Positions 1 through 8,483 of a stretch of DNA of 32,733 bases are shown piece by piece. The stretch's first letter is position 1, and the number at the start of each line of letters is the position of its first letter. The DNA is from Planctomycetota bacterium (GTDB lineage: Bacteria > Planctomycetota > Phycisphaerae > UBA1845 > UTPLA1). The stretch is from contig JACRIM010000009.1 of NCBI GenBank assembly GCA_016235815.1, positions 1 through 32,733 of the forward strand, written 5' to 3'. The position numbers and the translations under genes are program-made. The notes below the pieces were generated by a model. The model ran no database searches. It was not told where the DNA came from and was given only the letters and a program-made list of their open reading frames with translations.

Positions 1-23
1 AGGTCTGCGCCGATGAAGTGCAT
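1..23 (-). CDS. Putative IS110-family transposase, first 7-8 codons only
   Basis: The minus strand reads ATG at 23-21 and encodes MHFIGADL before the window ends. AGAAGGAGAA lies just upstream as the ribosome-binding site. IS110-type transposases start with a beta strand of the form hhGhD, where the Asp is the first acid of the DEDD RuvC-like site. IS621, for example, reads HYIGID. The visible residues fit this. They would also fit other RNase H-fold proteins such as sugar kinases, so the call leans on the repeated, conserved leader at both window ends. Confidence 0.5.
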
Positions 24-175
24 GGTCTTCTCCTTCTGTGGAAATGGTTGCGTAATCAAAAAACACCGCAATGGTTTACCACGAACGCAAGGAACCGTGT
101 GCCTCGACGCGACCTCCGCTTCATAGTTTCAAGATTGATAGACGTCTGGAGGAAAGAGAGCGAGCCACGCAATGA
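1..175 (-). mobile_element. Left boundary: 5' end of an IS110-like insertion sequence, truncated by the window edge
   Basis: Read on the minus strand, about 118 bp upstream of an ATG at position 23 match the region upstream of the ATG at 32710. My hand alignment of 24-141 with 32592-32709 gives about 12 mismatches. Weaker similarity continues to about 175. Both copies end in an AGAAGGAGAA ribosome-binding site and then a gene starting MHFIGAD. In the IS110 family, the non-coding DNA upstream of the transposase holds the element end and encodes the bridge RNA. Calling this an IS110 end is an inference from eight residues plus the long conserved non-coding leader. The outer boundary of the element cannot be fixed here. 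Confidence 0.55.
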
Positions 176-230
176 ATCGAGGTGTGACAATGCCCTGCGC
201 AATCGATGGTCCCAATGCGCCCCAAGTCCC

Positions 231-325
231 AGGTCTCAGGACTCAGGACTCAGGACTCAGGACTCAGGTCTCAAGCCTTCCTTTGCGGCCATTTGCGGGC
301 ATTTGCACTATTTTGCGGGGGCATC
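231..325. repeat. Heptamer word array (AGGACTC)n followed by TTTGCGG-type words
   Basis: From 231 to about 275 the 7-bp unit AGGACTC or AGGTCTC is repeated six to seven times. It is followed by spaced words TTTGCGG, TTTGCGG, TTTGCAC and TTTTGCGGG up to about 320. The same two-part block, in the same internal order, occurs inverted at 32101-32225. It sits directly in front of the uracil-DNA glycosylase start. The region 176-230 between it and the IS end shows nothing I can name. Confidence 0.85.
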
Positions 326-359
326 TTTTTCGCACATCCCCCCGCCGTATCATGTCGAC

Positions 360-1196
360 ATGGCCGACGACCTTTCCACCGCACTGCGAAACCGATTCGA
401 GGCCGATGCCCTGCTTGGGGCGCGGGCCCTGCCGATCTGTCCACCGGTGAGCGCCGGGCCGCGAGCGCCTTCACCTTCGGCCGCGCCAACCACCGGGCGC
501 GCGACAATCGCCGGGCGCGGCCCAGCGCCGATTGATCCGCGCATCGAGGTCGATCTGCCCGAGCGGCCGCCCGTCGCCGCCGAAGAAATTGAGCGACGCC
601 GCGTCGCGCTCAGCGTGATCGACAACGACGAAGTCAAAGGCTGCACCCACTGCGGCCTGCACACCACGCGCACCAAGACCGTCTTCGGCGTCGGCAGCGC
701 TGCCGCGCGGATCATGTTCATCGGCGAAGCGCCGGGCGCCGACGAGGACGCCAGCGGCGAACCCTTCGTCGGCCGGGCCGGGCAACTGCTCACCGACATG
801 ATCCAGAAGGGCATGGGCCTGAAGCGCGAGGACGTCTACATCTGCAACGTGCTCAAGTGCCGCCCGCCGAACAACCGCACGCCGGCCATCGACGAGATCA
901 TCGCCTGCAAGGGCTACCTCTGGCGGCAGATCGAGATCATCATGCCGCAGGTCATCATCACCCTCGGCGCGCCGGCGGCGCAGACCATCCTCAACACCCG
1001 CGAGGGCATCGGCAAACTGCGCAGCCGGTGGCACAACTTCTATGTCAGCGGATCGGAGACCATCGGCGAACCGATCCCGGTCATGCCGACCTTTCACCCG
1101 GCCTATCTGCTGCGCAGCCCCGGCGAGAAGGCCAAGGCGTGGGCGGATTTGAAGATGGTCATGGGGCGATTGGGGATTCCGATTCCGGGGAAGTGA
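360..1196 (+). CDS. Uracil-DNA glycosylase, family 4 (4Fe-4S)
   Basis: This enzyme removes uracil from DNA to start base-excision repair. The product has 278 residues from the ATG at 360. An in-frame extension back to position 18 would translate the IS end and the heptamer array, so it is rejected. Residues 1-85 are a Pro/Ala-rich leader. The catalytic domain shows the family motif GEAPGADED (122-130) with [12 protein letters not shown], and the second motif HPAYLLR from H246. Cys95, Cys98, Cys167 and Cys183 match the four iron-sulfur ligands of family 4 enzymes. No ribosome-binding site is visible, because the repeat array reaches close to the start. The gene stands alone, with hairpin repeats behind it. 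Confidence 0.93.
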   Translation: MADDLSTALRNRFEADALLGARALPICPPVSAGPRAPSPSAAPTTGRATIAGRGPAPIDPRIEVDLPERPPVAAEEIERRRVALSVIDNDEVKGCTHCGLHTTRTKTVFGVGSAAARIMFIGEAPGADEDASGEPFVGRAGQLLTDMIQKGMGLKREDVYICNVLKCRPPNNRTPAIDEIIACKGYLWRQIEIIMPQVIITLGAPAAQTILNTREGIGKLRSRWHNFYVSGSETIGEPIPVMPTFHPAYLLRSPGEKAKAWADLKMVMGRLGIPIPGK

Positions 1197-1230
1197 TGGC
1201 GACCAAGAGCCTATTCGAATGGCTGCTTCG

Positions 1231-1338
1231 CACCGGCTATTAGCCGGTGCCACATCTCACCGGTTGGAAACTGGTGCCACATCACACCGGTTGGAAACTG
1301 GTGCCACATCTCACCGGTTGGAAACCGGTGCCACAGGT
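1231..1338. repeat. Four tandem 27-bp palindromic units (CACCGGTTGGAAACYGGTG + CCACATCW)
   Basis: Four contiguous 27-bp units start at 1231, 1258, 1285 and 1312. Each has an inverted repeat, CACCGG...CCGGTG or CTGGTG, with a short centre and then CCACAT. The first unit differs in its centre (CTATTAG), which keeps a perfect 9-bp stem. Change in one arm is partly matched by the other, as expected for hairpins under selection or for spread of a mobile hairpin. Degenerate copies recur at 18470-18574. There are no unique spacers, so this is not CRISPR. Confidence 0.85.
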
Positions 1339-1350
1339 GATCGTCGGCGC

Positions 1351-1382
1351 AAGAAAACGCCCCGATCGGTTGCGACCGGGGC
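1351..1382 (-). terminator. Rho-independent terminator of the dockerin-like gene
   Basis: On the minus strand, 1382-1359 forms a 10-bp stem (GCCCCGGTCG with CGATCGGGGC, one mismatch) around a 4-base loop. GTTTTCTT follows. It lies 34 bp beyond the stop codon at 1416-1418. Confidence 0.7.
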
Positions 1383-1415
1383 ATCCATTTATTCGCTTCC
1401 GTTGCAGAGTCCGTT

Positions 1416-2336
1416 TCAGTGCATCAAGGCCTGAATGAAGGGGCCGTGGTCGAGCATGTCCACCGCGCCGTCGCCGTTCAGATCGCCGTTGAGGCGGTTG
1501 CAGCCGATGTGCGACTGGTTCCACTCGGCCGGCGTCATCAGGATCGCATCGACGAACGGCTGGATGTCGAGGGCATTCACAACGCCATCGCAGTTCATGT
1601 CGCCGGGCACTTGCGGCGGCGGCAGATTCGGGATGACCACGAATCCCTGCGCGCCCTGGCCCTGCGAGGTCGTGCCGAAGGTGATGCCGCCCTGGGTGAC
1701 GGTGTAGGCCGGGTCGAAGTAGACTTCGAGCCGGTCGCCGGCGTAGTTGATCTGCGCGCCGTACTGCGGGGCGCGGGGGGCGAGTCGCTGAAAGAGGGCC
1801 TGGCAGATGATGGGGCCGTCGGTCTGGAAGTTGAGTTCGCTGGCCGAAACCTGCGCCGTCAGTTCGCCAACATCCGTGACGATTCCGGCCGTGAAGATGG
1901 CGGGCTGATTCTGGAAGTTCATCGGAGGAAAGAAAGCGGGGAACGCGACGTTGCCGACGAGTTCACCGACGGTGTCCTGAACGACGATGCTGTCCTGGAT
2001 CTCGCCTGTGCCGCCGTCGACCATTCGGACCGTCGACCCCGCGGGGAGGCCGGTGATCTCGGCCTTGTTCGGCTCGGGCCGGGCGACGGCGGTGAACCCG
2101 GCGGCATTGAGCGCGCCCACGATGAGGTTGCGCTTGCCCATGACGGTTGTGCCCGGCGGGATCATGACGGGCACGGCGGCTGGGGGTAAGCCTGGACGTT
2201 CGATGTGCACGGTGACTGGTCGGGGCATGGTGTTGGTCGGCGTGCTGACGCTTAGTTCGACGTCAACCGCGAGGGATGCAGCGGTTGTGGCCAGCATGGC
2301 GCAGAGTGTGATCGCAGCAATTCGAAAGCGGTTCAT
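1416..2336 (-). CDS. Secreted protein with C-terminal dockerin-like EF-hand repeats
   Basis: The product has 306 residues. The start is the ATG at 2336, preceded by AAAGGAG at a good distance; the open frame further upstream has no such site. Residues 1-23 (MNRFRIAAITLCAMLATTAA...) form a signal peptide ending near SLAVD. The middle, about 24-230, has no domain I recognise; it looks beta-rich and repeatedly mentions small polar stretches such as GLPAGSTVRMVDGG. The C-terminus carries two calcium-binding dockerin-type motifs, GDMNCDGVVNALD and GDLNGDGAVDMLD, each followed by a PF-x-x-AL helix. In Planctomycetota such modules are common on envelope and exported proteins and need not imply a cellulosome. 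It probably acts outside the cytoplasm; its partner is unknown. Confidence 0.8.
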   Translation of the reverse strand: MNRFRIAAITLCAMLATTAASLAVDVELSVSTPTNTMPRPVTVHIERPGLPPAAVPVMIPPGTTVMGKRNLIVGALNAAGFTAVARPEPNKAEITGLPAGSTVRMVDGGTGEIQDSIVVQDTVGELVGNVAFPAFFPPMNFQNQPAIFTAGIVTDVGELTAQVSASELNFQTDGPIICQALFQRLAPRAPQYGAQINYAGDRLEVYFDPAYTVTQGGITFGTTSQGQGAQGFVVIPNLPPPQVPGDMNCDGVVNALDIQPFVDAILMTPAEWNQSHIGCNRLNGDLNGDGAVDMLDHGPFIQALMH

Positions 2337-2480
2337 CGTGTCGCTCCTTTGTCTCGCTCGTTTGGAGGGTCGCTCGGTTGAAGGGCCGCAATTGGCCCCT
2401 TCCAAGAGAGGACGGGCGAGAGCGGAGGCGCGGCTATTGGATGAGGCGACTTTGTGGGGATGGCCGGATCGAAACGGGGA

Positions 2481-2882
2481 TTAGGACCCCGTCAGGGCCT
2501 GTTGGCGGAGGTCTTCGGCATTTTGAATGAGGGCCTGCTTATCGGGGCGCGTCTCGGGGTCGAGGGTGTAGGTGGGCAGCGATCGCTCGTCATAGATGGT
2601 GAAGGGCACGAGGCACTCGGCGAAGATATCGATCACGGGGGTCTGGTACCACGGGGCCTTGATCTTGTGGTGCGTCTGAAGCGTCTTGTAACCGGGCTTG
2701 CGCACGATGATCTCGTAGTCGCCGTACCAGGTGAAGGGCACCTTGATCGGGGATTGACCGACTTCTTCATCATTGAGGAAGACGGTCGCGCCCTGCGGCT
2801 CGGTGGTGATGGAGACGGTTCGCTCGACGCAGCCGGTGAGGCAGACCGTGACAAGAAACAGAATGGAAGCCTTCCGTGCCAT
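2481..2882 (-). CDS. PEGA-domain lipoprotein
   Basis: This is a predicted lipoprotein of 133 residues. The N-terminus MARKASILFLVTVCLTGC is a lipoprotein signal with lipobox LTGC, the lipidated Cys being residue 18. Residues 22-70 (VSITTEPQGATVFLNDEEVG...SPIKVPF...YEIIVRKPGYKT) are a PEGA domain, a small surface beta-module. The rest has aromatic residues (PWYQTPVIDIF) and a charged C-terminal helix. Its exact role is unknown. It lies 43 bp downstream of ruvX on the same strand and may be cotranscribed with it. Between it and the next gene, 2379-2403 holds an imperfect GAAGGG...CCCTTC hairpin without a clear U-tract. Confidence 0.85.
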   Translation of the reverse strand: MARKASILFLVTVCLTGCVERTVSITTEPQGATVFLNDEEVGQSPIKVPFTWYGDYEIIVRKPGYKTLQTHHKIKAPWYQTPVIDIFAECLVPFTIYDERSLPTYTLDPETRPDKQALIQNAEDLRQQALTGS

Positions 2883-2925
2883 GGGTGTAGTCTAACGGCT
2901 GGCAAGTCGGGGGCAATTCAATTGT

Positions 2926-3345
2926 TCAGGCCGGCCGGTCGAGCCAGGCCTGGAGGATTTTCTGCGCGGCGATGCGGTCTGTCAGGGCTTTTTTCTTGCG
3001 GCGCGTGACCGCGGCCTGGCGGAGCACTTCCTCGGCGGCGACGCTGGTCAGATGCTCATCCTGCACATGGACCGGCTTGCCCGAGAGGCGGGCCAACTCA
3101 TCAACGAAGCCGCGAATGTGGGCGGTCTGGTCGCTTTCCTCGCCGTCGGCGGTGAAGGGCAGGCCGACGACGAATTCGGCGATCTGCTCTTTGGCCCCGA
3201 CATCCGCGATGGCCCGGGCGTCGCGGGTGATGTCGTTGCGGCCGAGGATCGTTGAATGCGGGGTGGCCACGCGCACCGTGTCATCCGCGATGGCGAGGCC
3301 GATCCGCTTTCGGCCGTAGTCAATCCCGAGGAGTCGCTTGGCCAT
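2926..3345 (-). CDS. ruvX: Putative pre-16S rRNA nuclease / Holliday junction resolvase-like protein YqgF (RuvX)
   Basis: The product has 139 residues, the normal length for this RNase H-fold family. In bacteria it is linked to 5'-end maturation of 16S rRNA, and it was earlier proposed as a Holliday-junction resolvase. The N-terminus RLLGIDYGRKRIGLA holds the first catalytic Asp (D9). VVGLPFTADGEES follows in mid-protein. DEHLTSVAAEEVL gives the acidic helix, and TDRIAAQKILQAWL matches the conserved end (usually D-x-x-AAxxILQ-x-W). The ATG at 3345 is the only sensible start. It is divergent from enolase across a 206-bp gap in which I see no strong promoter. Confidence 0.93.
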   Translation of the reverse strand: MAKRLLGIDYGRKRIGLAIADDTVRVATPHSTILGRNDITRDARAIADVGAKEQIAEFVVGLPFTADGEESDQTAHIRGFVDELARLSGKPVHVQDEHLTSVAAEEVLRQAAVTRRKKKALTDRIAAQKILQAWLDRPA

Positions 3346-3524
3346 GGTTGTGATTAGCTTATCCGAATCGGCGAGGTGCAGAATCTGCGCGAGTCTTGTC
3401 AGTGTGTGGGGCCGGGCCTAAAGTGGACCCTGAAATCAACCGTCGGGGGGCGGCGAGGCGCGCCGCCACTTCGGCGCGCGTGCGTCGTCCAGCCGGGCCA
3501 AACGGCAGGTCGATACACCTGTAA

Positions 3525-4847
<1,323 letters not shown>

Positions 4848-4850
4848 CTC

Positions 4851-5495
4851 ATGGCGCAACCGGACAGAACATCCTCGACGCCGACGGCCGTGGAATTCCC
4901 ACGTTCGCCCTTCGGGCATCGTCTGATGTTTGTCGTTCTTGCGTTGCTTTCGTTCGGCCTTTTTGCACCGGCCGTATTGCTGCCGCGCATTCGCTCGTAC
5001 GGCGAATTGCTCGTGGAGGAGCAGAAGCTCAAGCAAAAGGTTGTCGAACTAAACGACGAAGCCCGGAGGCGGGCCGAGTTGGAAGAGGCGTTTACGCGCG
5101 ATGCCGTTGTAAACGAGCGGCTTGCGGTGCTCGATCTGGGCTATCGCAAGCCGAACGAGGAAGTCTTCTCGGTCATCAGCGACGAGAGCATCGCACAGTC
5201 GCTCGTGCCGCCGATGGAACAGCATACGCCGCGCAGCGCGCTATTGATCCCCGACGATTGGCCGGCGTGGGCGATCAAGGCCGAGCGATGGGCGCAGGAA
5301 CGCGGCATCATTGATCTTTTCCTGGATGAGTCGTTGCGGCCTGTGTTTCTGCTAATGTCCGGCGGATTGCTCGTCGCGGCGTTTGTGCTCTTTGCTCCCC
5401 GGATTCGCCGTCCGCGCGTGATTGAGCCGCTGGAAGCGGAGCGCGACCAGGTCGCCCATCCATTGCCCCACGCCGTAAACCACCAACCCGCCTAA
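4851..5495 (+). CDS. FtsB/DivIC-like septum formation initiator with an extra C-terminal membrane segment
   Basis: This is a predicted cell-division membrane protein of 214 residues. It has a first transmembrane helix at about 24-44, a coiled coil at about 46-82 (rich in E, K, L and R), and then the family-like segment RLAVLDLGYRKPNEEVFSV (90-108). That segment resembles the RLGxxxPGE turn that ends FtsB/DivIC coiled coils. Position directly after enolase supports FtsB. Usual FtsB proteins are 90-110 residues with one membrane helix. This one adds a second helix at about 163-182 and a basic, cytoplasmic-looking tail, so both ends may face the cytoplasm. The ATG at 4851 is 3 bp after the eno stop. 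Confidence 0.65.
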   Translation: MAQPDRTSSTPTAVEFPRSPFGHRLMFVVLALLSFGLFAPAVLLPRIRSYGELLVEEQKLKQKVVELNDEARRRAELEEAFTRDAVVNERLAVLDLGYRKPNEEVFSVISDESIAQSLVPPMEQHTPRSALLIPDDWPAWAIKAERWAQERGIIDLFLDESLRPVFLLMSGGLLVAAFVLFAPRIRRPRVIEPLEAERDQVAHPLPHAVNHQPA

Positions 5496-5549
5496 AATAG
5501 CATTCCCGGCGCATTGGGCGCCTTTCGCAAATGCGTCCTGAATGCGTTT

Positions 5550-7478
5550 ATGGCCTCCGTGTCGCTACAAGATGTTCACAAGTCCTACGCCGGGCAGCTC
5601 GTGCTGCGCGGTGTGTCGCTTGATTTGCACAAGGGCGAGAAGGCCGGATTGATCGGCGCCAACGGCAGCGGCAAGACGACGCTGTTCAAACTCATCAACG
5701 GCATCGAGACCCCGGACATCGGCACGGTTACCACGTCGCGTGGCACCACGATCGGCTATCTTCCGCAGGAGCCTGACCTGCCGGAGGGTGCGACACTGAT
5801 TGAGGCCGTGGAGTCCGTATTTGCGGATCATCGGGCGTTGGAGAAGCGGCTGGAGCAACTCTCGCACGAGATCGCCGAGGCCGACGATGACGCGCGACGG
5901 GCGTCGCTGATGGCGGAGTATGACCGGTCGCGGGCCAAGTTTGAGACGGCCGGGGGCTATTCCTATGAAGTGCGCCTCCGCGAAGTGCTTGGCGGGCTGG
6001 GCTTTGACCCTGATGAGTATCACAAACCGGTGGCCGTTCTTTCGGGCGGGCAGAAGTGCCGTGCATCGCTGGCGCGCATGCTGCTTGCCGACTGCGACAT
6101 GCTGCTGCTCGATGAGCCGACGAACCACCTCGACATCGACGCCACACGCTGGCTGGAGAAATACCTCGCGGCCCACGACGGCGGCGCGGTGATCATCTCG
6201 CACGACCGTTATCTGCTCGACCGCGTGGTGACGAAGATCATCGAGTTGGAGAATCACGGCGTCGCCACCTATCCAACGAACTACACGAACTATGCCGAGG
6301 CCAAGCGGATTCGGCAGCTCAATGCCGAACGCGAGTATGTGAAGCAGCAGGAGTGGCTCACGCACCAGCGCGACTACATTGACCGCGTGCGCTATGCGAA
6401 GGACTCTGCAAAGCAGGCCCGCGGCAGGCAGAAGTACCTCGATCGCATGGAGGCCGACGGCAAGATCCTGGAGAAGCCGACCGGCGACCGGGCCAAGATG
6501 AATCTTGCCTTCAAGGCCGACAACCGCGGCGGCGACATGGTCATTCGCTGCGAAGGTGCGTCGAAGGGATATGACGGCGTCACGCTGATTCGCGATCTGA
6601 ATTTTGAGATGACGCGCGGCGAGAAGGTCGGCATCATCGGGCCCAACGGCGTGGGCAAGACGACGCTGCTTCGCATGTTGCTTCGCCAAACACCGGCCGA
6701 CGCCGGAACTGTGCGGCTGTTTGAGAATCTCACGGTCGGATACTACGACCAGGAGCACCGCGATCTTGACGGCTCGCTCACGATCATTGAGGCCGTTCGG
6801 CAAGTGCGACGGGGCGTGAGTGAGGCGGAGGCGCGGTCGTTTCTCGCGCTGTTTCTGTTTCGAAAAGATGACGTTTTCAAACGAGTCGGGACGTTGTCGG
6901 GCGGTGAACAGTCGCGCGTGCTTCTTGCGAGACTGGTCTGGACGAATCCGCAGGTCCTGGTGCTTGATGAACCGACAAACCATCTGGACATTCCCGCGCG
7001 CGAGGCGCTGGAAGACGCACTGACGCAATACCCCGGCAGTCTGCTGATGGTTAGCCACGATCGCTATTTTCTCGACCGCGTGGCCGAGCGGCTGCTGGTG
7101 CTTCGGACGCGGGGCGAGCACGAACTTGTCGCGGGAAATTGGTCGACCTACGCCGCACTTCTTGCCAAGCGCGAGGACGCCCAGCGGGCCGAGGCCGAAA
7201 AGCTGCGCGAGGAGACACGACGCGAGCGCGAGCGGCATGCCCCGGCTGCGCCGAAGAAGAAATCGCGGTCGAAATACGCCGCGAACCGGATCGTGGAACT
7301 GGAAGCCAAGATCATCGCCCATGAGACTCGCATGAAGGAGTTGGAGACGCTCTTTGCCGATTCAGCGGTGCTCAAGGATGCGGCACGGTCGAAGCAATTG
7401 CACGAGGAGTACCACGGGCTGAAAGAGGAGCTGGAGGACTTGAACGCGCAATGGGAGGCGGCGGTGGAGACTCTGTAG
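5550..7478 (+). CDS. ABC-F family ATPase (ribosome-associated, Uup/YheS-like)
   Basis: ABC-F proteins are soluble tandem ATPases, without membrane domains, that act on the ribosome. The product has 642 residues from the ATG at 5550 (MASVSLQDVHKSYAGQ). An in-frame TTG at 5514 would add 12 residues without support. Nucleotide-binding domain 1 has Walker A GANGSGKTT (36-44), signature LSGGQ (about 163) and DEPTNHLD. The linker, about 240-320, is charged (HQRDYIDRVRYAKDSAKQARG). Domain 2 has GPNGVGKTT (about 364), LSGGEQSRVLLARL (about 449) and a second DEPTNHLD. Residues from about 540 on are Arg/Glu-rich with a coiled coil, as in Uup-type C-terminal domains. It is probably a housekeeping translation factor; antibiotic resistance cannot be claimed from sequence alone. 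Confidence 0.93.
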   Translation: MASVSLQDVHKSYAGQLVLRGVSLDLHKGEKAGLIGANGSGKTTLFKLINGIETPDIGTVTTSRGTTIGYLPQEPDLPEGATLIEAVESVFADHRALEKRLEQLSHEIAEADDDARRASLMAEYDRSRAKFETAGGYSYEVRLREVLGGLGFDPDEYHKPVAVLSGGQKCRASLARMLLADCDMLLLDEPTNHLDIDATRWLEKYLAAHDGGAVIISHDRYLLDRVVTKIIELENHGVATYPTNYTNYAEAKRIRQLNAEREYVKQQEWLTHQRDYIDRVRYAKDSAKQARGRQKYLDRMEADGKILEKPTGDRAKMNLAFKADNRGGDMVIRCEGASKGYDGVTLIRDLNFEMTRGEKVGIIGPNGVGKTTLLRMLLRQTPADAGTVRLFENLTVGYYDQEHRDLDGSLTIIEAVRQVRRGVSEAEARSFLALFLFRKDDVFKRVGTLSGGEQSRVLLARLVWTNPQVLVLDEPTNHLDIPAREALEDALTQYPGSLLMVSHDRYFLDRVAERLLVLRTRGEHELVAGNWSTYAALLAKREDAQRAEAEKLREETRRERERHAPAAPKKKSRSKYAANRIVELEAKIIAHETRMKELETLFADSAVLKDAARSKQLHEEYHGLKEELEDLNAQWEAAVETL

Positions 7479-7503
7479 TTCGATCGAACTGCGCCGCACG
7501 GGT

Positions 7504-7509
7504 TATAAT
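7504..7509 (+). promoter_or_regulatory. Perfect -10 box (TATAAT) before the nucleotidyltransferase-like gene
   Basis: TATAAT lies 25 bp after the ABC-F stop. No good -35 box is seen at 16-18 bp. If it is used, transcription would start near 7516, almost on the ATG codons at 7517 and 7520, so the message would be leaderless or use a later start at 7541. Confidence 0.35.
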
Positions 7510-7516
7510 AGAATGT

Positions 7517-8125
7517 ATGATGCCGTTTGAAGAAAAGATGCAACGTGGGGGAAGCGTGGCCATCGAGGAGGCATCGCGTTTCTTTATGAAATCGGATCCG
7601 GTTCATGAGACCCTGCGCGGCATTGCCCGGAAACTCGCTGAACTCGGAATCCCCTACGCCGTGGCGGGCGGAATGTCCCTCGTTGCCCATGGATACGACC
7701 GAACCACCGTTGATGTTGACATTCTTGTAACACCCGAAGGACTTGACGCGATCCATCGATCGCTCGACGGCCTCGGTTTTGTGCCGCCTTTTGAGGGAAG
7801 TAAAAATCTCCGCGACACGCGAACGGGTGTGCGAATTGAGTTCATCGTTACGGGGCAATTCCCGGGCGACGGCAAGCCCAAACCGGTCTCCTTTCCCGAT
7901 CCTTCAAACGTTGCCGAAGAAATCGACGGCATTCACTATGTGAACTTGCATACACTCATTGAACTCAAACTGGCGTCGGGAATGACCAATCCCGGCAGGC
8001 TGCGGGACCTTGCGGACGTGCAGGAGTTGATTCGCACCCTCGGTTTGCCGCGCGAGTTTTCGAATCGGCTTGGTCCTTATACACAGCCAAAGTTTCTTGA
8101 ATTGTGGGCAACAACGCAGCCCTGA
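7517..8125 (+). CDS. Nucleotidyltransferase-fold protein, AbiEii/MNT-like
   Basis: The product has about 202 residues with a minimal nucleotidyltransferase-type core. LAELGIPYAVAGGMSLVAHGYDR gives the conserved GG-S helix, and TTVDVDILV gives the paired Asp residues that bind metal in this superfamily. IEFIVTGQFPGDG and a DLADVQELIRTLGLP tail follow. Such proteins range from antitoxin or toxin enzymes (MNT, AbiEii) to uncharacterised housekeeping forms. No HEPN or AbiEi-like partner is seen next door, so I do not call a toxin-antitoxin pair. Start choice is uncertain: 7517 (ATG), 7520, 7541 or a GTG at 7556 behind GGGGGA are all possible. Confidence 0.7.
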   Translation: MMPFEEKMQRGGSVAIEEASRFFMKSDPVHETLRGIARKLAELGIPYAVAGGMSLVAHGYDRTTVDVDILVTPEGLDAIHRSLDGLGFVPPFEGSKNLRDTRTGVRIEFIVTGQFPGDGKPKPVSFPDPSNVAEEIDGIHYVNLHTLIELKLASGMTNPGRLRDLADVQELIRTLGLPREFSNRLGPYTQPKFLELWATTQP

Positions 8126-8166
8126 CGACCTAAAGGCGCTACACCGCATTCCAATCGACGATCTGC

Positions 8167-8472
8167 ATGGGTCAGCTCGAAATGTTCGGCATGAACATCC
8201 ACCTGCTCATCGGCCTATTGGCCTGTGGCGGGATTGGGTTGATCGTCGTCATTATTCTCTACGTTTCAATACGGGCCATCGTCTTTCGGTCGCAGCAAAA
8301 GCTCGCGCTGTCCGATTTCAAAAAGCGAAACACCGACGAGCGCGGCGAGGTTTTGCCTCCGATGGGATCGGGTATTTGCGGGACGTGCGGGAAGGCGTCG
8401 TCGGCGATCTACTTCCTGTCGGACGGCGCGCGAATGTGCCGCGAGTGTTACAACACTGCCCGTGATCGATGA
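8167..8472 (+). CDS. Small membrane protein with C-terminal zinc ribbon
   Basis: The product has 101 residues. One long hydrophobic segment at about 10-37 (HLLIGLLACGGIGLIVVIILY) is followed by a charged stretch and a Cx2C...Cx2C pair (CGTCGK and CRECYN), likely a zinc ribbon in the cytoplasm. I recognise no named family. The ATG at 8191 is an alternative start that keeps the membrane helix. No strong ribosome-binding site is seen for either. It points in the same direction as the gene before it, 41 bp away. Confidence 0.65.
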   Translation: MGQLEMFGMNIHLLIGLLACGGIGLIVVIILYVSIRAIVFRSQQKLALSDFKKRNTDERGEVLPPMGSGICGTCGKASSAIYFLSDGARMCRECYNTARDR

Positions 8473-8483
8473 TGGAACTGGCT

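Noticed and set aside
18-359. N-terminal extension of the uracil-DNA glycosylase
   Set aside because: It would translate the IS end and the heptamer array, and adds 114 residues unlike the family.
1231-1338. CRISPR array
   Set aside because: The 27-bp units are contiguous, with no unique spacers and no cas genes nearby.
5565-7322. Minus-strand open frame (585 codons) over the ABC-F gene
   Set aside because: The plus strand has two complete Walker A, signature and Walker B sets. The antisense frame has no motif.
7517-8472. Toxin-antitoxin pair of the nucleotidyltransferase and the zinc-ribbon gene
   Set aside because: The second gene is a membrane zinc-ribbon protein, unlike HEPN or AbiE partners, and the genes do not overlap.
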